Assembly: GCF_900109465.1 (NCBI RefSeq)
Contig: NZ_FOAZ01000022.1
Coordinates: 62,001 to 126,000, forward strand
Direction of reading: 5' to 3'
Source: Streptacidiphilus jiangxiensis
GTDB taxonomy: Bacteria > Actinomycetota > Actinomycetes > Streptomycetales > Streptomycetaceae
Length of the DNA: 64,000 nucleotides
Program-made: the position numbers and the translations under genes
Shown here: positions 24,816 through 32,940 of the stretch, piece after piece
How the letters are laid out: every line of letters starts with the position of its first letter
How positions within the stretch are numbered: the stretch's first letter is position 1
Notes under the pieces: generated by a model
What the model was told of the DNA's origin: nothing
What the model saw: the letters and a program-made list of their open reading frames with translations, nothing else
Databases searched by the model: none

Positions 24816-25157
24816 GGGTTCCTCTCGGGGCCCGGCAGAATCGCGGCGACTCTACTACTTGCACGTGCGTCAGTTCGACCGTCGGTGGCCTCAGGGAACC
24901 CTCCGTTTCCAAAGGAACGTGACACCGAGCCACCACAAAGCGGACACAAGGGAGATTCACTGTGAACACAAGTGATCCACAACCGATCGGTCCATCGAAA
25001 ATCCCGCTTGAGCGGATCATGAACAGAGCCTGGTCACGCCGCGTGGAAGTCCGGTGAAGTCGGCGGACGACCTCTGGTCACGCGATGTTTCCGAGAGGTA
25101 ACTTGCCGTTTCGGTAGGGCGCCCGTCCATCGGGGTGTCGGTGATGGGGGGAGCCCA

Positions 25158-26999
25158 GTGCGCGAGTTCAGTGTTCCGGCGCTGGCCCGATGCCCCAAGG
25201 CGGAGGGGTTGGCCGAGTCCGTCTACCGGACCGCCCAGGAGACACCCGACAAGGCCGTGCTCGCGCGGCGCAACGGGGACGGGTGGGTGGACGTCGACGC
25301 GGCCGCCTTCCGGGACCAGGTGCTGGCCGTCGCCAAGGGCCTGCTGCAGAGCGGCATCCGCTTCGGCGACCGCGTCGCCGTGATGGCGCGGACGCGCTAC
25401 GAGTGGACCGTGCTGGACTACGCCCTGTGGTCGCTGGGCGCGCAGCCCGTGCCGGTCTACCCGACCTCCTCCGCCGAGCAGCTGCGCTGGATCCTCGCCG
25501 ACACCCGCGCCGTCGCCTGCGTCGTGGAGCACGAGGACCACGCGATGACCGTCGGATCGGTCTGTGACGGGCTCACCGACCTGCAGCACATCTGGCAGCT
25601 GGACGCGGGAGCGCTGGAGCAGCTCGCCCTCACCGGGCAGGCCGTCCCGGACGAGGTGGTGAACCAGCACCGGCAGGCCGTCGTCGCGGAGACCGTCGCC
25701 ACCGTCATCTACACCTCCGGCACCACCGGCCGCCCCAAGGGCTGCGTGCTGACGCACGGTAACTTCCTCGCCGAGGTGGAGAACATCCTCGCCCGCTACG
25801 GCGAGGTCTTCGACGGGCGCGGCGGCGAGGAGCCGGCGACGCTGCTGTTCCTCCCCCTGGCGCATGTCTTCGGCCGGATGATCCAGGTGGCGGCCGTACG
25901 GGCGGGCATCCGGCTCGGGCACGAGCCGAGCACCGCACCCGCGGACCTGCTGCCCGCGCTGGCCTCGTTCCGGCCCACGTTCCTGCTCGCGGTGCCGTAC
26001 GTGTTCGAGAAGATGCTGCGGCGCGCGCGGCAGCGCGCCGAGGAGTCGGGACGCGCCGCGGCCTTCGAGAAGGCCTACCACGCGGCGGTGCGCTATGCGG
26101 AGGCGCTGGAGCGGCAGGCGTTCGACGAGGGCCCGGGGCCCTCCGCGACGCTGCGGATGCAGCACCAGCTCTACGAGTCCCTGGTCTACGGCAAGGTCCG
26201 CGCGGTGCTGGGCGGACGCCTGCGCTACGCGATGTCCGGCGGCTCCGCGATGAGCCGCGAGCAGGCACTCTTCTTCCGGGGCGCGGGCGTCACCGTGCTG
26301 GAGGGCTACGGGCTGACCGAGACGACCGCCGCCGCCACCGCGAACCCACCCGAGCGGGTGCGCTTCGGCACCGTCGGGACACCGATCCCGGGCACGAGCG
26401 TGCTGATCGCCGAGGACGGCGAGGTCTGGGTCTCCGGCGGCCAGGTCTTCCGCGGCTACCTGCACGACGCCGACTCCACCGGCCGCACCCTGCGCGGCGG
26501 CTGGCTGGCCACGGGCGACCTCGGGCACCTGGACCGCAACGGCTACCTGCACATCACCGGCCGCAAGAAGGAGATCATCGTCACCAGCGGCGGCAAGAGC
26601 GTGGCCCCGGTCGCGCTGGAGGACCGCATCCGGACGCATCCGCTGGTGGGTCACTGCGCGCTGGTCGGCGACGACCGGCCCTTCGTCGCCGCGCTGATCA
26701 CCCTCGACGCCGAGGCCCTGGACCACTGGCTGCGGGTCCGCGGCCGCCCCTCCCTGACCCCGCAGGAGGCTGCCGCCGACCCGGACATCCACGCCGAGCT
26801 GCAGCGCGCGGTGCTGGCCGCGAACACCGCGGTCTCCCGCGCCGAGTCGGTCCGCGCCTTCCGCGTGCTGCCGATCGACTTCACCGAGGAGTCGGGCCTG
26901 CTGACCCCCTCACTGAAGCTCAGACGCCGCGCCATCACCCGCGCCTGCGCAGCGGACATCGATGCCCTGTACTCGGACGCCGCGTCAGCGGCGCACTAG
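25158..26999 (+). CDS. long-chain acyl-CoA synthetase (AMP-forming)
   Basis: A 613-residue adenylate-forming enzyme that activates fatty acids to acyl-CoA. The P-loop reads YTSGTTGRPKGC. Later core motifs are GYGLTETTAA, GWLATGDLGHLDRNGYLHIT and the CoA-ligase hinge GRKKEIIVTSGGKSVAP. The GTG start at 25158 has GGGGGAG just upstream. The C-terminal lid domain (DFTEESGLLTPSLKLRRR) is complete. It is divergent from the conservon and converges on a VOC gene only seven bases away. Confidence 0.92.
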   Translation: MREFSVPALARCPKAEGLAESVYRTAQETPDKAVLARRNGDGWVDVDAAAFRDQVLAVAKGLLQSGIRFGDRVAVMARTRYEWTVLDYALWSLGAQPVPVYPTSSAEQLRWILADTRAVACVVEHEDHAMTVGSVCDGLTDLQHIWQLDAGALEQLALTGQAVPDEVVNQHRQAVVAETVATVIYTSGTTGRPKGCVLTHGNFLAEVENILARYGEVFDGRGGEEPATLLFLPLAHVFGRMIQVAAVRAGIRLGHEPSTAPADLLPALASFRPTFLLAVPYVFEKMLRRARQRAEESGRAAAFEKAYHAAVRYAEALERQAFDEGPGPSATLRMQHQLYESLVYGKVRAVLGGRLRYAMSGGSAMSREQALFFRGAGVTVLEGYGLTETTAAATANPPERVRFGTVGTPIPGTSVLIAEDGEVWVSGGQVFRGYLHDADSTGRTLRGGWLATGDLGHLDRNGYLHITGRKKEIIVTSGGKSVAPVALEDRIRTHPLVGHCALVGDDRPFVAALITLDAEALDHWLRVRGRPSLTPQEAAADPDIHAELQRAVLAANTAVSRAESVRAFRVLPIDFTEESGLLTPSLKLRRRAITRACAADIDALYSDAASAAH

Positions 27000-27006
27000 G
27001 GGCGAC

Positions 27007-27381
27007 TCACTCTTCGTACACGAGCTCCAGCTCGAAGCCCTGGCCGTCCACGAGGTGCAGTGCCTGCCCCGTGTCGATCCGCTCCTGCCAGCCGACGGAG
27101 AGCGCGATCGAGCGCAGCGCGGAGTCACGCGCCAACGCGGGCGCCCGGAGGGCCAGGTGGTTGATGCCCGCGCGCATCCGGTCGTGTCCGCCCGGACGCA
27201 GCGCGGGCGACTGTTCGATCACCACATAACTGCCGCCGGCGCGCCAGCTGCGGCCGTTCTCCCACTTCTGGAACGGCTCGCAGCCGAGCGCGGTCAGTAC
27301 CGGCCCCCACTGCTTCTCGGCGAGGGCGAGGTCGTCCATCCACAGCTCGACGTGGTGGACCAGAGGATGATCGTCGGTCAT
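27007..27381 (-). CDS. VOC-family (glyoxalase/dioxygenase-like) protein
   Basis: A 124-residue single-domain vicinal-oxygen-chelate protein. The N-terminal motif HHVELWMDDLALAEKQWGPV and the C-terminal HLVDGQGFELELVYEE provide the likely metal ligands (His9 or His10, and a C-terminal Glu). The start at 27381 removes an unconserved 37-residue leader. Substrate unknown. It follows the secreted SGNH gene on the same strand after 11 bases, so they may share a transcript. Confidence 0.8.
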   Translation of the reverse strand: MTDDHPLVHHVELWMDDLALAEKQWGPVLTALGCEPFQKWENGRSWRAGGSYVVIEQSPALRPGGHDRMRAGINHLALRAPALARDSALRSIALSVGWQERIDTGQALHLVDGQGFELELVYEE

Positions 27382-27392
27382 GCCGCCCAGTA

Positions 27393-28199
27393 TCAGGCGT
27401 GCGCGCCGAACACAGGGAGATATCCGCCGGACTGGCCGTTGGCGGTCGGGTGGTACGACTCGTATATCGGCCAGGTCGTGCTGTGCAGCCACTCGCTGTC
27501 GGTGCAGATCTCGTGCCCGGAGAAGGCCGAGCGGACGTCTCCGAAGGAGAAGTTGCCGTACTTGGCCACCTCCTTCGCGGTGACCGACGCGAGGTCGTCC
27601 GCCGCGCCGTTGATCGCGGTCCGGCTGGTGTTGCTGATGCCGAAGAGGCAGTCACCGGGGACGGCGTAGAGGTGGGGGTAGTCGAGGACGACCACGTGGG
27701 CGTTGGGGGCGTGGGAGCGGATCGCGGAGTAGACCGCGTCGAGCTTGGCGGCCAGCTGGGTGTTGATGAAGTTCTCCGCCGAGTTCACCGCGGACAGGCA
27801 GGAGCTGGTGCCGTCCAGCACGCAGGTCTCCATCGTCGAGGAGAAGCCCGCGTCGTTGCCGCCGATGGTGATGCTGACCTCGGTGGTGCCGCTGTTCAGC
27901 CCGGAGAGCTGGCCGCTGAGCACGTCCGCGGTGGTCGCGCCCGAGCAGGCGGCGAAGGTGAAGCTGGAGGGGGCGTGGGCCTTCTGCCACAGGTAGGGGT
28001 AGGCGAGCGTGCTCCGGTAGCAGGAGCCGCTGGCGGAGATGTAGCTGCCGCTGCCGACGCCGGAGGAGTAGGAGTCGCCGAGGGCGACGTAGCCGCCCGT
28101 GGCCGCCTGGGCGGAGGGCGCCAGGGCGAGGCCGCCCGTGAGCAGGGCGCCTGCGGCGAGCGTGCTCGCCAGGAGTCGTCTGGACGCGGGCATGCGCAT
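27393..28199 (-). CDS. secreted SGNH/GDSL esterase-lipase
   Basis: A 268-residue secreted hydrolase. The signal peptide ends near residue 32 (PSAQAATG). Block I GDSYSSG carries nucleophile Ser43. The oxyanion-hole motif GGNDAGFSS and the late YHPTANGQ histidine complete the active site, arranged as in the Streptomyces scabies esterase and the S. rimosus/coelicolor GDSL lipases. Several cysteine pairs (CYRST/CSGA; CVLDGTSSC; CLFG/CTDS) suggest disulfides. The ATG at 28199 follows GTGGAGG at five bases. Confidence 0.9.
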   Translation of the reverse strand: MRMPASRRLLASTLAAGALLTGGLALAPSAQAATGGYVALGDSYSSGVGSGSYISASGSCYRSTLAYPYLWQKAHAPSSFTFAACSGATTADVLSGQLSGLNSGTTEVSITIGGNDAGFSSTMETCVLDGTSSCLSAVNSAENFINTQLAAKLDAVYSAIRSHAPNAHVVVLDYPHLYAVPGDCLFGISNTSRTAINGAADDLASVTAKEVAKYGNFSFGDVRSAFSGHEICTDSEWLHSTTWPIYESYHPTANGQSGGYLPVFGAHA

Positions 28200-28242
28200 G
28201 GAACCTCCACTTGTGGTGGTGGTGCACGACTGTGGGGTGGGG

Positions 28243-28271
28243 CACAGGTGGACGCGCGTCACGCACCTGTG
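28243..28271. promoter_or_regulatory. inverted repeat upstream of the SGNH esterase gene
   Basis: Perfect 8-base arms CACAGGTG (28243-28250) and CACCTGTG (28264-28271) are separated by 13 bases, 44 bases upstream of the start. This could be an operator or a leader hairpin. The rest of 28200-28380 shows no gene. Confidence 0.4.
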
Positions 28272-28380
28272 TACCAGTCGGTAACCACTGCGGGAAGTGT
28301 CCATGCCACCGTTGTGACACGAATGGTGGAATGGCTGCGCTTTATTGACAGACCGTCAGGTGAAACTGCGTCGGCAGACG

Positions 28381-28797
28381 TCAGCAGAGGAAGGAGAGAC
28401 GCACGGTCCGGGTGGGGTTGTCGCCGTTGGTGTCGATCAGCACCACCGACTGCCAGGTGCCGAGCGCGAGCCGGCCGTCGACCACCGGCAGGGTCGCGTG
28501 CGGGGCGACCAGACCCGGCAGGACGTGGTCGCGGCCGTGGCCGGGGGAGCCGTGGCGGTGCCGCCAGCGGTCGTCGGCCGGGAGCAGCTCGCGCAGCGCG
28601 GCCAGCAGGTCGTCGTCGCTGCCGGCCCCGGTCTCGATCACGGCGATGCCCGCGGTGGCGTGCGGCACGAAGACGTTGAGCAGACCGTCACCGCCCGCGG
28701 CCACCTCGTCGAGGAACGCCGCGCAGTGGTCGGTGATGTCCACCGCGGTCTCGCGGTGCCCGGTGGTGAGCTGGAGCGTGCGCGTACTGAACGTCAT
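28381..28797 (-). CDS. YjbQ/UPF0047 family protein
   Basis: A 138-residue protein of the secondary thiamin-phosphate synthase/YjbQ family. Conserved pieces are the His motif VFVPHATAGIAVIETGAG, the middle RHRHGSPGHGRDHVLPGLVA, and the ending GTWQSVVLIDTNG. E. coli YjbQ can replace thiamin-phosphate synthase weakly; its true role is unknown. Starts at 28797 or 28809 are both possible. It lies 35 bases after the BlaI-type gene on the same strand. Confidence 0.88.
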   Translation of the reverse strand: MTFSTRTLQLTTGHRETAVDITDHCAAFLDEVAAGGDGLLNVFVPHATAGIAVIETGAGSDDDLLAALRELLPADDRWRHRHGSPGHGRDHVLPGLVAPHATLPVVDGRLALGTWQSVVLIDTNGDNPTRTVRLSFLC

Positions 28798-28832
28798 GCG
28801 CCCCATCATCCACGGGGACGCCGCGGGAGACG

Positions 28833-29201
28833 TCAGCCGCCCAGCAGGCGGCGCAGGTGTTCCTCGTCCGCGTCGCTGAGGCCGGAGACGAAGCGGGCCA
28901 GCACCGCCTCGCGGTCCTGCTCCTTCTCCAGCTCGCTGCGCATCCGCCGCGCCGCCAGCCCGGGCGCGTCTGCGACCTCGCGCGCGGGGGCGTAGGCGAA
29001 GGCGCGGCCGACACGGGTGCGCTCGACGACGCCCTTCTCGTGCAGGCGCGAGAGGATGGTGTTGACGGTGGTCCGAGCCAGCCCACCCCCCAGTGCCCGC
29101 TGGATCAGGGCCGGCGTCATCGGGCCCGACGCGGCCCACAGCACGGAGAGCACGCCCGACTCCAGCTCACCCGGATGCCGTCGCTGCCCCTCGGTCGCCA
29201 C
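28833..29201 (-). CDS. BlaI/MecI/CopY-family repressor
   Basis: A 122-residue winged-helix repressor. ELESGVLSVLWAASGPMTPA and the recognition region RTTVNTILSRLHEKGVVERT match the family. A helical dimerisation tail ends in SDADEEHLRRLLGG. Start: GTG at 29201. No BlaR1-like sensor protease gene is adjacent. It is divergent from a DedA gene with palindromic sites between, so self-regulation and control of dedA/pap2 is the natural guess. Confidence 0.9.
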   Translation of the reverse strand: MATEGQRRHPGELESGVLSVLWAASGPMTPALIQRALGGGLARTTVNTILSRLHEKGVVERTRVGRAFAYAPAREVADAPGLAARRMRSELEKEQDREAVLARFVSGLSDADEEHLRRLLGG

Positions 29202-29246
29202 CTCGGAACCACCTTCCGTCGTCTTCGCGATTCCACAGTTCCATCC

Positions 29247-29280
29247 ACTACAGTGACACGGAACGACTACACGTGTGTAG
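29247..29280. promoter_or_regulatory. BlaI-type operator between blaI and dedA
   Basis: Two related sites: ACTACAGTGAC at 29247-29257 and the dyad CTACAC-GT-GTGTAG at 29267-29280. TACA/TGTA dyads are the recognition pattern of BlaI/MecI repressors. The sites sit in the 135-base divergent promoter region of the two genes. Confidence 0.6.
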
Positions 29281-29336
29281 ATGATAAACGATTCGACCCG
29301 ACACCAGCAGCCACTATCGCAGGAGGATCGACCCCC

Positions 29337-29993
29337 ATGGCCCCGGACCCCTCGGGCGTGCACCAGCTCGCGGTGAACATCCTCGACGCGAACTCGCTCC
29401 TCGCCGCCTTCGGCGCGCTCGGCATCGCCGTCGTGCTCTTCGCCGAGACCGGCCTGCTCGTCGGCTTCTTCCTGCCCGGCGACTCGCTGCTCTTCACCGC
29501 CGGCCTGCTCTGCACCACCAGCAAGGACGGCGTCCACCTGAACCTCGGCTCCGTGCTGGCCTGCGCCATCGTCGGCGCGCTGCTCGGCGCCCAGGTGGGC
29601 TTCATGATCGGCCAGAAGGGCGGCAAAGCCCTGCTGGGCCGCACCAAGAACAAACACCTGCTGGCCGGCTCGGAGCGGGCCGAGGAAATCCTGGCCAAGT
29701 ACGGCTACGCCAAGGCGATCGTCCTGGCCCGGTTCATCCCGGTGGTGCGCACCGTGCTCAACCCGATGGCCGGCGCGCTCAGCGTGCCGGTGAAGAAGTT
29801 CACGCTGTGGCAGGTCGTCGGAGGCCTGCTGTGGACCGTCGGCGTCACCATGGCCGGCTACGCGCTCGGCTCCAGCATCCCGAACATCGACAAGTACCTG
29901 CTGCCGATCATCGGCCTGATCGTCGTCGTCTCCCTCATCCCGATCGGCCTCGAACTGCTGCGCTCCCGCAAGAGCAGCGCCTCCGCGGAGTGA
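29337..29993 (+). CDS. DedA-family membrane protein
   Basis: A 218-residue DedA/VTT-domain protein. Re-entrant helix motifs GLLVGFFLPGDSLLFTAGLL and RFIPVVRTVLNPMAGAL are family signatures, and the glycine-rich loop GQKGGKALLGRTKN lies between. DedA-family members are half-transporters or flippases linked to polyprenyl-phosphate and phospholipid recycling. The ATG at 29337 has AGGAGG ten bases upstream. The downstream PAP2 gene overlaps by four bases (GTGA), suggesting a joint role with a lipid phosphatase. Confidence 0.93.
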   Translation: MAPDPSGVHQLAVNILDANSLLAAFGALGIAVVLFAETGLLVGFFLPGDSLLFTAGLLCTTSKDGVHLNLGSVLACAIVGALLGAQVGFMIGQKGGKALLGRTKNKHLLAGSERAEEILAKYGYAKAIVLARFIPVVRTVLNPMAGALSVPVKKFTLWQVVGGLLWTVGVTMAGYALGSSIPNIDKYLLPIIGLIVVVSLIPIGLELLRSRKSSASAE

Positions 29994-30625
29994 CCACCCC
30001 CTTGAACACCGTGAACAACCTTGCTCTGAACGGCGCCTCCATCGACGGAGGTCTGTACACCTGGATCACCCGGCAGGCGCAGAGCGCTCCGCACTGGCTC
30101 GACAACGTGGTGTCCTTCTACGCCACCCTCGGCCTCGGCTTCTTCGCGCTGCTGATGGTCTGGGGCTGGTGGCAGGCCCGCCAGGCCCGCAGCGCCACCG
30201 CGATGGCGACGGCGCTGGCGGTGCCGGTGGCGGTGGTCCTCGCCTACGTGGTGAACGACGTGCTCAAGAGCGTCTTCACCGAGGTCCGACCGTGCCAGGC
30301 CATCGCCCACACGGTCACCCTGCAGCCCTGCCCCGGCGTGGGCGACTGGTCCTTCCCCAGCAACCACGCCACGATCGCGGCGGCCTCGGCCGCCGCGCTG
30401 TGGGTGCTGGACCGCAAGCTCGGGATCATCGCCTCGGTGCTGGCCCTGTTCATGGCCTTCTCCCGGGTCTGGGTCGGCGCGCACTACCCGCACGACGTCG
30501 TCATCGGCCTGGTGGTCGGCACGGCCGTCGCCATCCCGGCCACGCTGGCCGCCCGCCGCTACGCCCCGCCTCTGGTGGTCCGGCTGCAGAGCGGCGCGCT
30601 GCGCCCCCTGCTGACGGCCGCCTGA
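29990..30625 (+). CDS. PAP2-family lipid phosphatase
   Basis: A 211-residue membrane phosphatase with about five or six helices. The three catalytic motifs are visible: K-x6-RP-like KSVFTEVRPC, PSNHA, and SRVWVGAHYPHDV. It probably dephosphorylates undecaprenyl pyrophosphate or phosphatidic acid. The GTG at 29990 overlaps the dedA stop; TTG at 30002 is an alternative. Coupling to DedA fits a carrier-lipid recycling unit. Confidence 0.9.
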   Translation: MTTPLNTVNNLALNGASIDGGLYTWITRQAQSAPHWLDNVVSFYATLGLGFFALLMVWGWWQARQARSATAMATALAVPVAVVLAYVVNDVLKSVFTEVRPCQAIAHTVTLQPCPGVGDWSFPSNHATIAAASAAALWVLDRKLGIIASVLALFMAFSRVWVGAHYPHDVVIGLVVGTAVAIPATLAARRYAPPLVVRLQSGALRPLLTAA

Positions 30626-30653
30626 CGGCCACCGTCCGCACCTCGACACTGAC

Positions 30654-31286
30654 TCACAGCTCGACTGACGCCCCCGGCTCCAGGCGCTCGTACGCCGTGC
30701 CGGGGGCGATGTCGTTCAGCGCGTACCCGGCGGTCCCGAGCCCGATCTCGCTCAGCCCGCCGTCGTGCACGGCGAGGGCGCGCCGCGCGCCGACCGCGTT
30801 GGTGTAGTCGACGACCTCGCCCAGCTTGGACCAGGGCGCGTGCACGGGCAGCAGCAGCGTCTCGACCGGCTGGTCGGGAACGGTCAGCGCGTCACCCGGG
30901 TGGAAGATCCCCTCCACCAGGAATCCGGTGTTGGCGACGATCGGCCAGTGCGGGTGCACCAGCGCGTGCCACTCGCCGTGCCCCTGCACCTCGAAGCCGG
31001 CGGCGGTGAACGCGTCCCCGTGCCCGACGACGGCGACCCGCCCGGCGCCGACCCCCTCCAGCTGCGCCGCGACGGACCCGACGGTCCACACCCGCAGGCC
31101 CGGATTGGCCTCCAGGGCGCCGCGGAGCGCAGCCTCGTCGAAGTGGTCCTGGTGCTCGTGCGTGATCAGGACGGCGTCGGCGCCGTCCATGGCGACCGGA
31201 TCGCTGTAGACGCCGGGATCGATGACGAGAACGCTGCCGTCCCGCTCCAGACGGACACAGGCATGGCCGAACTTGGTCAGCTTCAT
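30654..31286 (-). CDS. MBL-fold metal-dependent hydrolase (UlaG/YtkL-like)
   Basis: A 210-residue metallo-beta-lactamase-fold protein. It opens with KFGHACVRLE, then VIDPGVYSDP and the metal motif ITHEHQDHFDEAAL; later ligands are in HPHWPIVANTGF and FHPGDAL. This short form resembles the YtkL/L-ascorbate-6-phosphate lactonase-like group, with unknown substrate. The start at 31286 overlaps the upstream hydrolase stop (ATGA), so both are co-translated. Confidence 0.88.
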   Translation of the reverse strand: MKLTKFGHACVRLERDGSVLVIDPGVYSDPVAMDGADAVLITHEHQDHFDEAALRGALEANPGLRVWTVGSVAAQLEGVGAGRVAVVGHGDAFTAAGFEVQGHGEWHALVHPHWPIVANTGFLVEGIFHPGDALTVPDQPVETLLLPVHAPWSKLGEVVDYTNAVGARRALAVHDGGLSEIGLGTAGYALNDIAPGTAYERLEPGASVEL

Positions 31287-32488
31287 GATCCCGAGCTTAT
31301 GCCCGTTCCGGGTCGGACCGGCTGCTGGAAGACGACCTCGGGGTAGGCGCGGGACGGCCCGTCGAACAGCGGCTGCGGGACGCCCTTGAGCTGCAGGTCG
31401 AAGAAGGCCCTGACGTAGCTCCTGGTGATCGCCAGCGAGCGGGCGGCGGCGATCTGCTCCCCCTGGATGGGGTAGCCGACCTCGGCCGCCAGCACGGGCA
31501 GGTCGGTGAAGTCCAGGTGCGTCGACCCGGTCACCGTCAGCCACCGCTTCCAGCCGTCCAGCAGCGGCCAGTCCGTCGACCAGCTCGTCTCGCCACCGCC
31601 CACGGTGTGGTCGGTGGAGTTGCCGAGCAGCAGGAGCGGCCGACGCCCGAGGCCGGCGACCGGCAGCCCGTCGAAGATCGCGCCGTCCAGATCGGCTCCG
31701 GCACGCACCCGCCGGTCCGTGGCCATCACCGGGACGGTGGCCGCGCCGCCGAGGGAGTGGCCGGCCATACCGATCCGCCGGGAGTCGATCAGGTGCGCGT
31801 AGCGCCAGACAGGATGCGCTCCGGCGAGCTGGTCGAGGACGAAGGACACGTCCTCGGCCCTGCTGTCGGCGATGGCCACCGGGCCGGGCGCGTCGGGCGA
31901 GTCGCTGCACAGGAGCGTGCAGGTGAGCGTCCGGCCGTCGGGGAAGGTGGTCCCGGAGTCCTCGTAGGTGTGGTCGACCAGCGCGACGACGTAGCCGTGG
32001 CTGGTCAGGTCCACCGCCAGCGCGGTCAGGGTCTGCCGGGGCAGCCCGAAGCCGGGCGAGAGCACCACGAGCGGGTAGCGGCCGTGGTCCGGCCTGGCGT
32101 CGGTGAAGGCGTAGGTGCGGGTGTCGGCGAGCAGGTGCGGCGGCAGACCGGAGCCGGGGGCCCGCTGGTCCAGCAGCAGCTTCGCCTCGGTGGCGTTCAT
32201 GTAGGGAGCCGGCCTGCCGGTGCCGCGCCGGGCGGGGTAGTACAGGGAGACCATGAGCTGACGCGGCCCTGCGCTCGGCACCCAGGGGTCCTGGCGGTGC
32301 CGGTCCACCAGGTGGAGCACGTCGACGCCGACCGCGTACGGGCCGGTGGGGCGGGGCAGGGCGAGCTGGACGGCGGCGCGAGCGGCGACAGGCACGGGAG
32401 CGGCCGAGGCCGTACCGGCTGCGACGATCGGCAGGGGCAGGACGAGAGCGAGGGCCAGGGCCGTCGCGGCACTGCGGAGAGTGGTCAT
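31283..32488 (-). CDS. secreted alpha/beta hydrolase (PAF-acetylhydrolase-like)
   Basis: A 401-residue exported hydrolase. The signal peptide of about 35 residues ends in GTASAAPVP. The nucleophile elbow is GMAGHSLGG, preceded by YPLVVLSPGFGLPRQT (oxyanion region). The acid is probably in the DLDGAIFDG segment and the base in TGSTHLDFTD. The layout resembles the platelet-activating-factor acetylhydrolase/chlorophyllase-like family in Streptomyces. A GTG at 32527 in the same frame would lengthen the signal region; 32488 gives the better signal peptide. Confidence 0.85.
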   Translation of the reverse strand: MTTLRSAATALALALVLPLPIVAAGTASAAPVPVAARAAVQLALPRPTGPYAVGVDVLHLVDRHRQDPWVPSAGPRQLMVSLYYPARRGTGRPAPYMNATEAKLLLDQRAPGSGLPPHLLADTRTYAFTDARPDHGRYPLVVLSPGFGLPRQTLTALAVDLTSHGYVVALVDHTYEDSGTTFPDGRTLTCTLLCSDSPDAPGPVAIADSRAEDVSFVLDQLAGAHPVWRYAHLIDSRRIGMAGHSLGGAATVPVMATDRRVRAGADLDGAIFDGLPVAGLGRRPLLLLGNSTDHTVGGGETSWSTDWPLLDGWKRWLTVTGSTHLDFTDLPVLAAEVGYPIQGEQIAAARSLAITRSYVRAFFDLQLKGVPQPLFDGPSRAYPEVVFQQPVRPGTGISSGS

Positions 32489-32616
32489 GACGAGAACGCT
32501 AGGCAGTGGCAGCCGACGGACCGTCACCGCCGGGAAGGAGCGCGACCCCGACTGTTCCCCTGGCTCCGGCGGCCACCAACCCGTAGTACTGGAGGGCTAC
32601 ATGACCGACAGTCCGG

Positions 32617-32940
32617 TCAGAGCGCGGTCTCGCCCCACTCCCTGGTCCGGATCCGGACCACCCGCTCCACCGGGGTGACCCAGATGCTGCCCCGGACACC
32701 GGCCACGGCGATCACGTGGACGATGTCCGGCGCGTCCGCGTCCGGCGTGACGAGGTCCAGGCGGACGGCCGGCTGGAGCTCGACCCGTCGGCGCGTGCCG
32801 CGGTAGACCTCGTCGTGGGCGGGCCCGACACCCCGGGCGAACACCGTGGTGACGGTGACGCCCGGGATGCCGAGGGTGCGTAACGCCTCGTGGACCCGTT
32901 CGAAGCCGGAGGCGGGCAGCACGGCGGTGATCAGCTTCAC
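32617..32940 (-). CDS. divergent PII signalling protein (GlnK/GlnB-like)
   Basis: A 107-residue PII-fold protein. The start KLITAVLPASGFERVHEALR, the T-loop TEVYRG-equivalent HDEVYRG and the end VERVVRIRTREWGETAL identify it. It is atypical. The modified Tyr51 is Arg, the Gln39 position of the T-loop is Gly (FARGVGPAH), and the GKIGDG loop with Lys90 is missing (VAGVRGSIWVTPVE). PII normally plugs AmtB in response to ATP/ADP and 2-oxoglutarate. Its GTG start overlaps the amtB stop, so it is probably still the AmtB partner, but with altered ligand response. Confidence 0.85.
   Translation of the reverse strand: MKLITAVLPASGFERVHEALRTLGIPGVTVTTVFARGVGPAHDEVYRGTRRRVELQPAVRLDLVTPDADAPDIVHVIAVAGVRGSIWVTPVERVVRIRTREWGETAL

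Noticed and set aside
22668-24965. 765-codon plus-strand frame opposite cvnA
   Set aside because: Antisense shadow of a clear CvnA gene; composition is Val/Gly/Ala/Gln-rich without motifs.
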